A stretch of DNA of 64,000 nucleotides from Segatella hominis (GTDB lineage Bacteria; Bacteroidota; Bacteroidia; Bacteroidales; Bacteroidaceae), in contig NZ_SGVY01000009.1 in the NCBI RefSeq assembly GCF_004535825.1, positions 1 to 64,000 on the forward strand, written 5' to 3'. Shown piece after piece: positions 42,878 to 52,488 of the stretch. Within the stretch, counting starts at the first letter, position 1, and every line of letters starts with the position of its first letter. Both the position numbers and the translations under genes were made by a program. The notes beneath the pieces were generated by a model. The model was not told the origin of the DNA and searched no databases. It saw only the letters and a program-made list of their open reading frames with translations.

Positions 42878-45679
42878 TTATCGGCGAATAACCAATTTAG
42901 AGAACTTGCCGGAATTGACCTTGATGACCAAGATGCCAGCAGGCAAGGAAGCCAAATCGAAATGCGCCTCACCACCTTGGAAGTTGGCAGAAGCAACCTT
43001 TGCACCAGAAGCAGTATAGACAGCCACAGCTGTAGCCTTGGCATCACGAACATTGACCATGCCGCCATTTACCTCTACTGAAAGATCAGCCGTTTCTCCG
43101 CCAGCAACATTCTGGATACCTGTACCTGCCGATTCGTTATCACTAATAGCCATCCAGCCCACAGTCTCACTGATTGGCTTAATTTTACTGATCGTTTTAT
43201 TTGGATCAGAAGTATCAGCAAAGACTCTTAAATTAGCATAAGACTTTGTTTTATAAAGATCATCCAAATCTATCAATCGCAGCAATGACAAGAGCGGACG
43301 ATTGAAAGACTGATATTGGAAAATTAGTTTTGGATTATTCAATTCTTTGCCAAAGTTTAACTGAAAACGATTATAGTTATTCAAAAATTCCATATCCTGG
43401 TTGCCTACAGAGATGATCTTGTCAAATGCAGTCGTACTACCCTTCTCGATGGCAAAAAAGGAAACACGTTGTTTAACGATTGCCTTTCCAAATTTACTGG
43501 CTTCCACTTGACGAGTCAGCACCACCTTAAAACCATCTTTGGTAATTTCCCAAGCACGAGCTTTTACAGGATATTTCAAGGTAGAAATCGGAGTCACGAA
43601 TACCACAGGAGCCTCAGCAAATGGTTGCTTAAACTTATATTCGATAGTATCTCCGCCCACTCTTACCATTTTACCAGCTTCATCCGTAATCAAACCCGTC
43701 TCATAATGAAGAGAACCTAAGGTACCATTACCAGGTTTTGCTACAATGAACGAGGCATGCTCTGTTCCGTTGAATTTATTAGGATCCGATTCGAGTGCAT
43801 TCCAAGGAAAGAACTTCGATGTGAAATAACTCGTAGTGACTGCATTGACAACTTCCTGAGCATGGGTAGTAGGATTTACGCTGGTTGTCCCACCAAAAAC
43901 TACAGCAGGAATACTTTCGAATCCATGCTCATAGAAACTATAGACATCCTCATCATTTGCAGCAGACATGGTTCCCCATTGGAAATCAGCAGAACCTTCT
44001 GAACCATTCACCGTATTTGCTACCTCAGAAGAAAGGCGGTCTCTTCCCAAGAAATCTATCACATGGATACGATAGAAATAATTACCAGCCTCTTCTACCT
44101 TCTCCTGATAAGAATAAGTGCGGGCAGTATCCTCTACTGCTTCAAGATGACTGACACATTTCCACTCACCAAATTTACCTTTTTTACGCTCTACCATGAT
44201 ATCATCAACAAACTCACCGCTATGGTTCTTGAATGTCATGGTACAAGTCTTCGTACGTGGCACAAAAGATACGGTCAGGTCTGAAGGATTATAGGTACGA
44301 GGATTCCGAGGAACATACTCATAGTCGGAGTTGTAAGCCAACTTAGGTGCTAAGGCAGCATACTTCTCGCCTATCGGCGTCAACTTATCGCCAGCTATCG
44401 CAAAACGGCATTCCTGTACATTATTATAGAAAGCATAACGCTCTATATAAGGAGCATCATTCAGATAGTCGAGAACCGGACCCATGTGCTGCAACTCAAT
44501 TGCATAATTGGCATCAGTTCCTTTGGTATCACTTCCAGGCCATCCTGTCCAGTTGGCACCATAGTTCATCTCTGTAATCCAGATAGGGCGACCGCCGCAT
44601 CGCTTACTGATACTTTCCAGCTGGCTCTTCCAGCCCGGCTGATCTTTATACCAATAAGCATGAACGGCAATAAAGTCACAGCGCCAGCCACGTGCATCTA
44701 CAGAGTCGATGAATTCATAAAGCCAATTATAATCACCTGCTACGGCAGGAGAACCCAAGCGGCGACCGGTAGCCATCATCTGAGGCCAGTTAGCCAACAC
44801 ATTCTTGACATCAATATCCTGTTCCTTGTCATCAGCCTTATTATCCGGTTCGTTGTTACCTAAGATGTTGGCACTACCCGAGTTATTACCCACATCGGCA
44901 ATACCAGGCCATCCCTCATGGTGATGCTGGGTCACATACTCACGATCTACCCAATCATCATGAATACTGGCATCCCAGTTGTAAGCCCATCCCGTTTTGA
45001 ATTTTTCCTGCACATCATTGTTCCAGAATCCAGCCCATCCACGCTTGTGGACATCATTCCACTTACTGATGCGGATGTAAGAGACTCTGCCGTTGAGCGG
45101 CTTGGAAACACTTGGCAAATTGATTTTCTTATCAGCTTTATCGGCAATGAACACACGGCTATAGCCTGTACCATCTCCCTGGGTAGCTAAACAGACCATG
45201 TATCCGCGTTTCAGGATAAAACTTCTGATATGATTATTAAAAGTTTTATTACTTGTTGTCAAGTTATACTTAGTATTGACAACAAAATTATGAGAGGATT
45301 GCCCACCGAAATCTGCCTCTGTAAATATGGTCAAAGGTTGGTTTCCGGAATAAGGCAAAATCATAGCACCGGCATTATAGATACGCAACTGGCAGTTGGA
45401 GCCATTCTTCGCTGCTTCACCATTGATCTTCACGTTGCTCAGGAATTTTACAGCCTTGCTTGGCAACAAATTATCAAAGATGACGGTCGCATGATCCGTA
45501 TTGGTGATGTTGATACTACCGGTTGTGGCGAAAGGCGTGGTCGAAGAGATATGATAATCTACCTCTCCGTCCAGGGTAACCGAGCCCGTCACCTCTTTCA
45601 CCGTCTGACTCGTGTTGTCGGCGAACATCGACAGGGATGCCGCCAGCAAACAGGTTAAAAACAGTTTTCTTTTCTGCAT
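42878..45679 (-). CDS. Secreted glycosidase of GH128/Asl1-like type
   Basis: A 933-residue exported protein (signal peptide to SMFAD). After a beta-rich N-terminal region (about 25-190) comes a TIM-barrel domain of the 'glycosyl hydrolase catalytic core' type: KRGWAGFWNN, ANILGNNEPDNKAD (acid/base Glu about 278), CDFIAVHAYWY and RPIWITEMNYG (nucleophile Glu about 370). Characterised relatives cleave beta-1,3-glucans. Two further beta-sandwich regions follow, and the tail (VAVYTASGAKVAS, LPAGILVIKVNSGKF, ending KLVIRR) is of type IX secretion sorting type. It is the last gene of the run and ends in a strong terminator. Confidence 0.8.
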   Translation of the reverse strand: MQKRKLFLTCLLAASLSMFADNTSQTVKEVTGSVTLDGEVDYHISSTTPFATTGSINITNTDHATVIFDNLLPSKAVKFLSNVKINGEAAKNGSNCQLRIYNAGAMILPYSGNQPLTIFTEADFGGQSSHNFVVNTKYNLTTSNKTFNNHIRSFILKRGYMVCLATQGDGTGYSRVFIADKADKKINLPSVSKPLNGRVSYIRISKWNDVHKRGWAGFWNNDVQEKFKTGWAYNWDASIHDDWVDREYVTQHHHEGWPGIADVGNNSGSANILGNNEPDNKADDKEQDIDVKNVLANWPQMMATGRRLGSPAVAGDYNWLYEFIDSVDARGWRCDFIAVHAYWYKDQPGWKSQLESISKRCGGRPIWITEMNYGANWTGWPGSDTKGTDANYAIELQHMGPVLDYLNDAPYIERYAFYNNVQECRFAIAGDKLTPIGEKYAALAPKLAYNSDYEYVPRNPRTYNPSDLTVSFVPRTKTCTMTFKNHSGEFVDDIMVERKKGKFGEWKCVSHLEAVEDTARTYSYQEKVEEAGNYFYRIHVIDFLGRDRLSSEVANTVNGSEGSADFQWGTMSAANDEDVYSFYEHGFESIPAVVFGGTTSVNPTTHAQEVVNAVTTSYFTSKFFPWNALESDPNKFNGTEHASFIVAKPGNGTLGSLHYETGLITDEAGKMVRVGGDTIEYKFKQPFAEAPVVFVTPISTLKYPVKARAWEITKDGFKVVLTRQVEASKFGKAIVKQRVSFFAIEKGSTTAFDKIISVGNQDMEFLNNYNRFQLNFGKELNNPKLIFQYQSFNRPLLSLLRLIDLDDLYKTKSYANLRVFADTSDPNKTISKIKPISETVGWMAISDNESAGTGIQNVAGGETADLSVEVNGGMVNVRDAKATAVAVYTASGAKVASANFQGGEAHFDLASLPAGILVIKVNSGKFSKLVIRR

Positions 45680-45722
45680 GGTTTAAGTTTATTCTTATTT
45701 AAAAATTAGTTCTTGTTATTTT

Positions 45723-48065
45723 CTACTTTACTACCATCTTCTTTCCATTGATGATATAGATGCCTTGAGGTAAATCCTGCAAATCTTCAGCCTGGTCTTT
45801 CACTTTCTGTCCGCCTAAAGTATAGACACCCTGTTTCTCTACAGGTTTCTCTACCTTGATCTCCTGAATTCCAGAAGCGACAGGTTCCTTTTCACCATAA
45901 TAGTAGAGGCGGAAATTATCGAAGATGACCCAATAATTTGACAGGACATTATCTCCCTTCAAGCCAATGGTAATCGCCAATTTATACTTGGTTGTATATT
46001 TCAACGTATTCTCATAAAGCCCCTTTTCGAAATAAGCATGAGCAGACTGCATATCATTAGGCACATACTTCGTTCCCGCAGCAGCTTCTTTACCTATATT
46101 CAACTTACGGGTCTGGGCATCCGCCATGATGTTGCAGATGTTCTGCTTATTTTTTTCAGTTCCTATATACATATAGGTAGCCACCTTGTCTGTTCCTGCA
46201 GCATAGTCGGTATTCACTTGAGCAGTTGTTCCCGGGCGCTGGAAAGCCTGAACCTTCATCTCATATACACCCTTAGGCATAGATTTCAACTTCTGGCTGA
46301 TATCCACGTTCTTCTGGTAATATTCTGCACAGGAATAATGGAGTGTAGGTTCAGCAGGAGCGGTCCATCCTTCAAGAGCATCCATTCCTCCATTCTGAAT
46401 CAGGAAGGAAATATCAAAAGGCTTGTCAGCTTCAGTTGCCTGTACACCTCCCAGGAATGTTTTCACAGAAGTCTGAAGGTCTGTCTTTGCTTTCTCCAGT
46501 TCATCCGCCAATCCCGTTTTCAACAGTTCTTTCATCTCAGCCAGTTCACCTTCGAAAGTAGCATCCGCCCCTTCCACGGTTTCCTGATGAGGAACACCCA
46601 ACAAGACTTCTGATTTTTCTATCAGGGCATTCAGTTCATCGGCAACACCATTTCTGTAATTCTGTGACAACTCCTTCGCCTCATCAGCAGTAAGAATCAA
46701 CCAACGCTGGTCACCTGCCTCCTGAGAGAATTTCAAATTAGCAGAAGTTGTGGCATTCGTTTTCTGAGCAGTCAGACAATAAGCAGAATTATTCTGCACA
46801 TGAGCTATCCAATAACCCGTGCGCATCTCGCCACCCACCTTTTCCACTTCTACAGGAGAAGGCAGGAAATGGAAACGTTCACGATTTGTCAGTTCTGTCA
46901 CTTCCTTGGTCTTGATACCATTGGTACCGGTAGAATTGTATGAAAGATACTTGCCTGTTGCCACATTCTTCAGGGAATAGTAGCAGGTAGCAGGGTCGAA
47001 AGTAATGTTCCATGCCACACTGTCATTGGTCGTAGCATCCTCATCACTCATCGCCATCCACTGTAAGTTACCACTCTTATCAACACGCAAGAACTTCGAA
47101 CCCAGACCATATCCCTCATTTTTGAGATAATACTTCTGCTGGTCGTCCTGTTCAAAGACATAGGCAGGAGTAGCAAACTGACCGGTTGTTGGTGCCAGTC
47201 CATCTTCTCCCAAAGCCTCAGCCAAGAGCGAGTTTCCAACATAAAGAATCTGAGTACCATTATCCTCATGTGCTCCATTCACACCGTATGGCCACATGTG
47301 AGTACCATCGCCATTCAAGCGGACCGTCGTACTATTGTCCAAGAAGCGCAAGGCACGGGTAGCACGCACACCCAACCAATAACCGCTGGTAGTATTGGCA
47401 CGGAGGAAAGAATTCTGCCAGGTAGCATGGGTTCCCACGCCGATGGCATGCAGCATCTCATGGAGCAAAGTACCCGTCTTCTGGTAAGAAGCATTCGGTC
47501 CTACTCGCATCCAACCGCCATAACTACAGTCGGCAGTAGGCGTTTGAGCACCATAATTAATGGTGATATGAAGTCCATGAATACCCGTATATTCATTCCA
47601 TAAATCAATAGCATCCTTGGCAGCAGACTGAACACGAGTCAGCGCATCAGAAGGGAAACCATCATTGATGTTATAAGTAACACCACCCTTCGGACGGGTA
47701 ATTGCTTTCACAGGATCACCATAGACTACATCGCCATTGGTCTGCTTGACGTAGGCACGGATGTAATATACCGTAGCAGGCTCCAACTTAGAGATATTGT
47801 AGATTTCTCCCTGATTAGACAGATAGATCTTGCTTGTTCCATCCTCCACCGTTGGCATCTGATTGACAGAAGAATAGCAGAAGCCCTTTTCCTTGATGTT
47901 GCTTGATGTAATGCCACTTACGGTCATACGGCCATAGATATGAGTAGCACCGCTCAACCAGGCCTTGTTGGTCTTCACGACTGCATCTGCTGCAAAAGCA
48001 GGTGTAGCGTAGCCCATACAGGCTACGCTCAACAGGATAATTGCTTTTTGATATATCTTTCTCAT
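45723..48065 (-). CDS. Secreted zinc metalloprotease with ricin-like and beta-sandwich modules
   Basis: A 780-residue exported protein. Order: signal peptide (to AFA), a fibronectin-like domain (about 30-130; KGFCYSSVNQMPTVEDG), a metalloprotease domain with GTLLHEMLHAIGVGTH (about residues 198-213) supplying HExxH and a further His, a ricin-like beta-trefoil region (about 300-450; KYYLKNEGYGLGSKF), a helical linker with FIVAR-like repeats, a carbohydrate-binding-like beta sandwich (about 575-735) and a sorting-type tail (GIYIINGKKMVVK). The HExxHxxGxxxH spacing is one residue longer than in classic metzincins. In this locus it may open proteoglycan or mucin-type substrates. Confidence 0.75.
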   Translation of the reverse strand: MRKIYQKAIILLSVACMGYATPAFAADAVVKTNKAWLSGATHIYGRMTVSGITSSNIKEKGFCYSSVNQMPTVEDGTSKIYLSNQGEIYNISKLEPATVYYIRAYVKQTNGDVVYGDPVKAITRPKGGVTYNINDGFPSDALTRVQSAAKDAIDLWNEYTGIHGLHITINYGAQTPTADCSYGGWMRVGPNASYQKTGTLLHEMLHAIGVGTHATWQNSFLRANTTSGYWLGVRATRALRFLDNSTTVRLNGDGTHMWPYGVNGAHEDNGTQILYVGNSLLAEALGEDGLAPTTGQFATPAYVFEQDDQQKYYLKNEGYGLGSKFLRVDKSGNLQWMAMSDEDATTNDSVAWNITFDPATCYYSLKNVATGKYLSYNSTGTNGIKTKEVTELTNRERFHFLPSPVEVEKVGGEMRTGYWIAHVQNNSAYCLTAQKTNATTSANLKFSQEAGDQRWLILTADEAKELSQNYRNGVADELNALIEKSEVLLGVPHQETVEGADATFEGELAEMKELLKTGLADELEKAKTDLQTSVKTFLGGVQATEADKPFDISFLIQNGGMDALEGWTAPAEPTLHYSCAEYYQKNVDISQKLKSMPKGVYEMKVQAFQRPGTTAQVNTDYAAGTDKVATYMYIGTEKNKQNICNIMADAQTRKLNIGKEAAAGTKYVPNDMQSAHAYFEKGLYENTLKYTTKYKLAITIGLKGDNVLSNYWVIFDNFRLYYYGEKEPVASGIQEIKVEKPVEKQGVYTLGGQKVKDQAEDLQDLPQGIYIINGKKMVVK

Positions 48066-48104
48066 TTTTATTATTTAGTCGGTTTGTTAAAGATTCTTTG
48101 CATA

Positions 48105-51100
48105 TTACTTGTTCAGATGTTTCTTACCATCCTGGATATAGATACCCTGAGCAGGTTTCTTGCCAAGCTTGACACCATCAAGTCTGTAGATAGGGGAAGA
48201 ATTTCCTTCCTTCTTATCACCCAGAACTCCTTGGATACCCGTCTCAGCATCCAGATAAGTCAGTTTGAAGTTGTCGAAACAGCACCAGTCATAGTTGAAC
48301 ATCTGATTGCTCCTGATGCCTAATTTCAAAGTACCATCCGTTACCACACATTCCAATGTATTATGATAGAGGTCATGGGTATTGAATGCCGCATTCGCCT
48401 CTGTCACATTGTCTGGATAGGTATAAGGAGAAACGGTATAGATATCCGCATCATAAAGAGAGCATACCGACTTCTCCTCATTGTTGGCATAGAAAAGGGC
48501 ATTGATGGTCTCAGAACCATTCTTATGAGCAGCCGAAGCATCCTCCTTACCGCCTGCACGGTAGAAACTCTGCACCTCTACACGATAACGGCCATTTGGC
48601 AGACCGGAAAGTTGCTGATAGAAATCGAATGTCTTGTAATAATGCTCAGCTACGCCCTGGGCAGCAGCTGTAAAGCCAGTTCCACTCCAGCCTTGTCCTC
48701 CCTGAGAGAAGTCTGGATTCTGGAGCAGGAAGGTCATATCAGACAGTTTACCCTCTGCTGCCAACTGGCGGAGATATTCATCATAACCCGCCAAAGCTTT
48801 CTGTAAGGCTACATAGGCCTTTTGCATTGCCTCGTATTCTTCATCGAAAGTACCCGATTCGTTCAAAGCCTGTTCTCCCAAGCCGATGGCTTCTGCCAGC
48901 ATATCAATCGGGCGAACAACCTGCAACTTCTTAGCCTCATCCAGTGCATTGACCACCTTTTCCCATGTTTCGAGATGGGTATATTCCCGCTCGGTCAACT
49001 TCAGGAACGAACCATGCTGAGGGTTTACACTGCCCTTGATATTGGTCATTCCGGTAGGATTCTGACAATGCTCATCCAGATCCAGCATACGATAACCACC
49101 ACCACTATAGTTCACATAAGCCAACTTCCAGGTACGGCTGTTGATCGGTCTGAACAAACTTGGCGCTTCGATAGACTTATTAGGCTCATAGACATCAAAG
49201 TTTGGATCCAACTGCCACTGGCAGGTACCCGTAGTCTGGTCTGTAGGCACCAGGAATTTTGCTCTTGCCTGTTTGAGATGATGCTCCCCGCTCTCCGTCT
49301 TGTAGATCATGACATATTCACCATCCACCTTATTATATACGATATCGGCATCAATGATGTCATAGCCCGGATCGAAGTAAAGTTTAGGTGCTGAAATCTC
49401 AGTCAAATCCTCATTGACCAAAGAGTAATAGATACGATGGCGATCAGGGAAACCAACAGAATAATAAACCACATACTTTCGGGTCACAGGATCATAGATT
49501 ACCTGCGGTGCCCAGGCTGCAGTCATATCCTTAACATCAGTCAGACCAAGTGCCTTCATATTTTCCTCACTCTCGAGATCGATGCTAATGCTCTTGTCCC
49601 AATGAACGAGGTCGTTGCTGAGCATCAGAACCATGATATGGTTACTTGTCCAACCCAATTTGGAAGTCATATCAGTACCAGCCAACATGTACTTGCCACT
49701 CTCCGTACGCATCACATACGCATCACGCATACCTCCCGTCTGCGTAAACTTCTTGGTATCGAAGACCTCACCACCATTGAAGAGATCACGGTAACTATTG
49801 ACATAGCGGCTCAGGGCGAAGCAGGTAATTTCCTGGGAATTATGCATGTGGGCATAGAGATAACCATACTTATCTGCATCCTCTGCCAAGACATCGTCCT
49901 TCACTTCATCAGCCACCTCACTCACATTCAACTTGAATACGTTGAGAGAGAAAGCCGGAATCTCCAAGGTCTTGACATCAGACAGCTTGACTTCATCTGT
50001 AGGAACCACCTTGAAAGGTTCGTCCATTGTATTCTCATCTGTACCACTGGCAGAGGTCAGTCGAACCACAGACCCCCCATCAGCCTTCATATTCTTGAGA
50101 TTCAGCTGGAGCGTAGTTGCCGCCTGATTAGGATTTACCACCTTCAGATAGAGGATACCATTCTCCTCATCCAACTGTGCTGACTGATAAATCTTCTGTT
50201 CAGCAGGTATTGTAAACTGATGAATCACCGTGCCATCCAACTTGCAAGTAACAGCCGTACCATCCACCTCGATCTCGATATCATACCAACGGTCGTTCTC
50301 GATATAACCGGAAGCAGTGGCAAGTGTAGATTTCGAACCATTCACACACATTTCTACTCCATGAGCCGTATTATTCCATCCTCCGAGATTCCACCAGCAG
50401 TAGTTATTGGCATCCTGATAATTGAAAATAACGAGGAAACCTTCTCCACCCCCGTTTTTCTTTGCACGAAGCTTGTAGGTATATTTCTGAGCAGAAATCT
50501 TTTGCGTATTAACATAAGTACAGTTGGTAGAAGAAGCGGTCTGCTTCAACTCTCCATCACGGATACTCCATGAACCGGTTCCTGCATTCCAGGTATTCTG
50601 TGAAGAAGAGAAATCATCCTTCCATATTGTACTGCCGTCATTTCCCTTTACCTCCACATCATCATAAGATACCTGAGTATTCCAGGAGCCTACACCCACC
50701 TGACTGTCTGGAACTGAAGAAGAATTACCCGTTTCCGTCCATAGCAGATTTTGCTTGCCCAAGTTGTTACCCAGAAGTTTCTGCACATAATAAGAAGGTG
50801 TACAGAAATTCTTTGCCGCATTGAAGTGGATCATATCGTATGCCCACAGCGGGTCTTCCTCGTGGGTAAAGATCGGTGCAAAGCTTGCCAACTTGCAGAC
50901 ATCGGAGTTTTTCTCCATACCCAACATGTAGATAGCCTCTCCCAAGGCGCTGTTCAAGTTGCCATACCTACCATAAGAACCGGAATTGGCAGCATATTCA
51001 CCATTATACACACCAATGCTACGGTTGTAACGGTCGTACTTATGATAGTTGTCTCTCATCCACTGGTAGGAGCGATAGTAATGCTCATCCACGAGATCAA

Positions 51101-52349
51101 CCGGTGAATCCAAGACCCATGCAGGATTGTCAGTACCCCATGCCTCCACATTACCGATGATAACTATCTCCGGATATTTGGCATGGATGGCTTCATAGAA
51201 TTTAGCATAGCGGCGACTGTATTCCTCACGAGCCTCAGGCTGGCCATTCTCATTGCCCACCTCAATAAACTTAAGTCCGTAAGGTTTCACATGGCCATTG
51301 GCGATGCGACGGCGTCCCCATTCGGTAGTCTCATCCCCATTGGCATATTCGATGGCATCCAAGGTGTTCTGCACCAAGGTATCTACCTGTTCAAAAGGAA
51401 CGGTAAAGCCATGTCCCAGACCTACATTGACCACAAACATCGGAGCGGCATTCAAATCTTCACACATCTGCAGGTATTCATCATAACCCAAGCCATCAGA
51501 AGAGCGGTAACGCCAGTTATGGTTCCAATGTCCCGGACGTTCCTCTATCGGACCGAGCGTATTCTTCCACTGGAAGGAATTTTCCAGTGCACCCTGTCCT
51601 TCCACGTAACAACCGCCAGGGAAACGGAGGAAAGTAGGTTTGGTATCATCAAGAAGTTGGGCAAGGTCAGGGCGCAAACCATTCTTGCGACCTTTCCAGG
51701 TATAAGGCATGAGTGAGACTACATCGATCAACATGCTGCCGTCACAAGAGGTAAGCAATGCAAAACGACCTTTCTCACAAGAAGCATTTGCCTTGATTCG
51801 GGCAGTCAACAGAGTCCAGGAATTAGACTTCAAAGAGCCTTCCAACTGCACTTCCTCAGAAGCAGCAGTTCCATCATTCTGCTGGAGTTGTCCGTATATT
51901 TTTCCATTAAAATCTGTTGAAGCTTTTATCCACACACGGAGCGTATAGGTAGAATCTGTCACAAAGTGCATTCCCCAGAAGCCCGTATTACAGACTCCAG
52001 CTTTATGGGTTGCACTTGCGCCGGAAACCGTCAGCTGCAGACAGGTTTGCTGTGCCTTGTTCATCACCTGCTTTTTATTCAGGGAGAGTTTCACGTTCTG
52101 TCCGTTTTGCTGGATAGCCGACCAGTATTCAGGGGTTGTATTATGATCCTCGAAAGATCGGTTTCTGATGAGTTCCGCATATAAGCCACCATCTCCCGCA
52201 TGATTGATTTCCTCGAAGAACAGTCCGTATTGGTGTTCGCTGATAGCAGCCGCACGTTTTTGGGCATCGATAGTCATCGATACCTGCGCAGTAGCTGCCA
52301 ATGACATGCAAAGAGAAGTACAAAAGAGTATAGGTTTACTTAAGTTCAT
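48105..52349 (-). CDS. GH51-GH43 arabinofuranosidase fusion with binding modules
   Basis: A 1414-residue exported enzyme with two catalytic domains. Residues about 25-210: GH51-associated beta domain. About 210-560: GH51 barrel with FIEVGNENGQ (acid/base Glu, about 366) and GVYNGEYAANS (nucleophile Glu, about 450). About 580-740: a LamG/concanavalin-like module inserted before the end of the arabinofuranosidase C-terminal domain (FSSSQNTWNAGTGSWSIRDG). About 840-1130: a GH43-type propeller with MRDAYV, IIDADIVYN and SIEAPSLF supplying the Asp, Asp and Glu. Then a helical linker and a beta-sandwich module (about 1270-1390), and a tail (GIYIQDGKKHLNK). Expected to strip arabinose from arabinan or arabinoxylan. 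The start at 52349 opens the signal peptide; the longer frame crosses a terminator. Confidence 0.85.
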   Translation of the reverse strand: MNLSKPILFCTSLCMSLAATAQVSMTIDAQKRAAAISEHQYGLFFEEINHAGDGGLYAELIRNRSFEDHNTTPEYWSAIQQNGQNVKLSLNKKQVMNKAQQTCLQLTVSGASATHKAGVCNTGFWGMHFVTDSTYTLRVWIKASTDFNGKIYGQLQQNDGTAASEEVQLEGSLKSNSWTLLTARIKANASCEKGRFALLTSCDGSMLIDVVSLMPYTWKGRKNGLRPDLAQLLDDTKPTFLRFPGGCYVEGQGALENSFQWKNTLGPIEERPGHWNHNWRYRSSDGLGYDEYLQMCEDLNAAPMFVVNVGLGHGFTVPFEQVDTLVQNTLDAIEYANGDETTEWGRRRIANGHVKPYGLKFIEVGNENGQPEAREEYSRRYAKFYEAIHAKYPEIVIIGNVEAWGTDNPAWVLDSPVDLVDEHYYRSYQWMRDNYHKYDRYNRSIGVYNGEYAANSGSYGRYGNLNSALGEAIYMLGMEKNSDVCKLASFAPIFTHEEDPLWAYDMIHFNAAKNFCTPSYYVQKLLGNNLGKQNLLWTETGNSSSVPDSQVGVGSWNTQVSYDDVEVKGNDGSTIWKDDFSSSQNTWNAGTGSWSIRDGELKQTASSTNCTYVNTQKISAQKYTYKLRAKKNGGGEGFLVIFNYQDANNYCWWNLGGWNNTAHGVEMCVNGSKSTLATASGYIENDRWYDIEIEVDGTAVTCKLDGTVIHQFTIPAEQKIYQSAQLDEENGILYLKVVNPNQAATTLQLNLKNMKADGGSVVRLTSASGTDENTMDEPFKVVPTDEVKLSDVKTLEIPAFSLNVFKLNVSEVADEVKDDVLAEDADKYGYLYAHMHNSQEITCFALSRYVNSYRDLFNGGEVFDTKKFTQTGGMRDAYVMRTESGKYMLAGTDMTSKLGWTSNHIMVLMLSNDLVHWDKSISIDLESEENMKALGLTDVKDMTAAWAPQVIYDPVTRKYVVYYSVGFPDRHRIYYSLVNEDLTEISAPKLYFDPGYDIIDADIVYNKVDGEYVMIYKTESGEHHLKQARAKFLVPTDQTTGTCQWQLDPNFDVYEPNKSIEAPSLFRPINSRTWKLAYVNYSGGGYRMLDLDEHCQNPTGMTNIKGSVNPQHGSFLKLTEREYTHLETWEKVVNALDEAKKLQVVRPIDMLAEAIGLGEQALNESGTFDEEYEAMQKAYVALQKALAGYDEYLRQLAAEGKLSDMTFLLQNPDFSQGGQGWSGTGFTAAAQGVAEHYYKTFDFYQQLSGLPNGRYRVEVQSFYRAGGKEDASAAHKNGSETINALFYANNEEKSVCSLYDADIYTVSPYTYPDNVTEANAAFNTHDLYHNTLECVVTDGTLKLGIRSNQMFNYDWCCFDNFKLTYLDAETGIQGVLGDKKEGNSSPIYRLDGVKLGKKPAQGIYIQDGKKHLNK

Positions 52350-52405
52350 GAATAATTCAGAGATAGAGTTGATGTAAAAAAAATAAGTTGAATAGAGAAA
52401 AAGAA

Positions 52406-52457
52406 AAAGGCAGACAGAAAACAGAAGGTTTTCACTCTCTGCGTTCCGTCTGCCTTT
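52406..52457 (-). terminator. Terminator between the multi-module protein gene and GH51-GH43 gene
   Basis: AAAGGCAGAC (52406-52415) pairs with GTCTGCCTTT (52448-52457); on the minus strand the stem is followed by TTCTTTTTC. It sits inside the same-strand cluster, so it may weaken read-through into the enzymes. Confidence 0.75.
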
Positions 52458-52488
52458 CAAGTTATGTTAGTTCAAAAACCAGCCGCTA

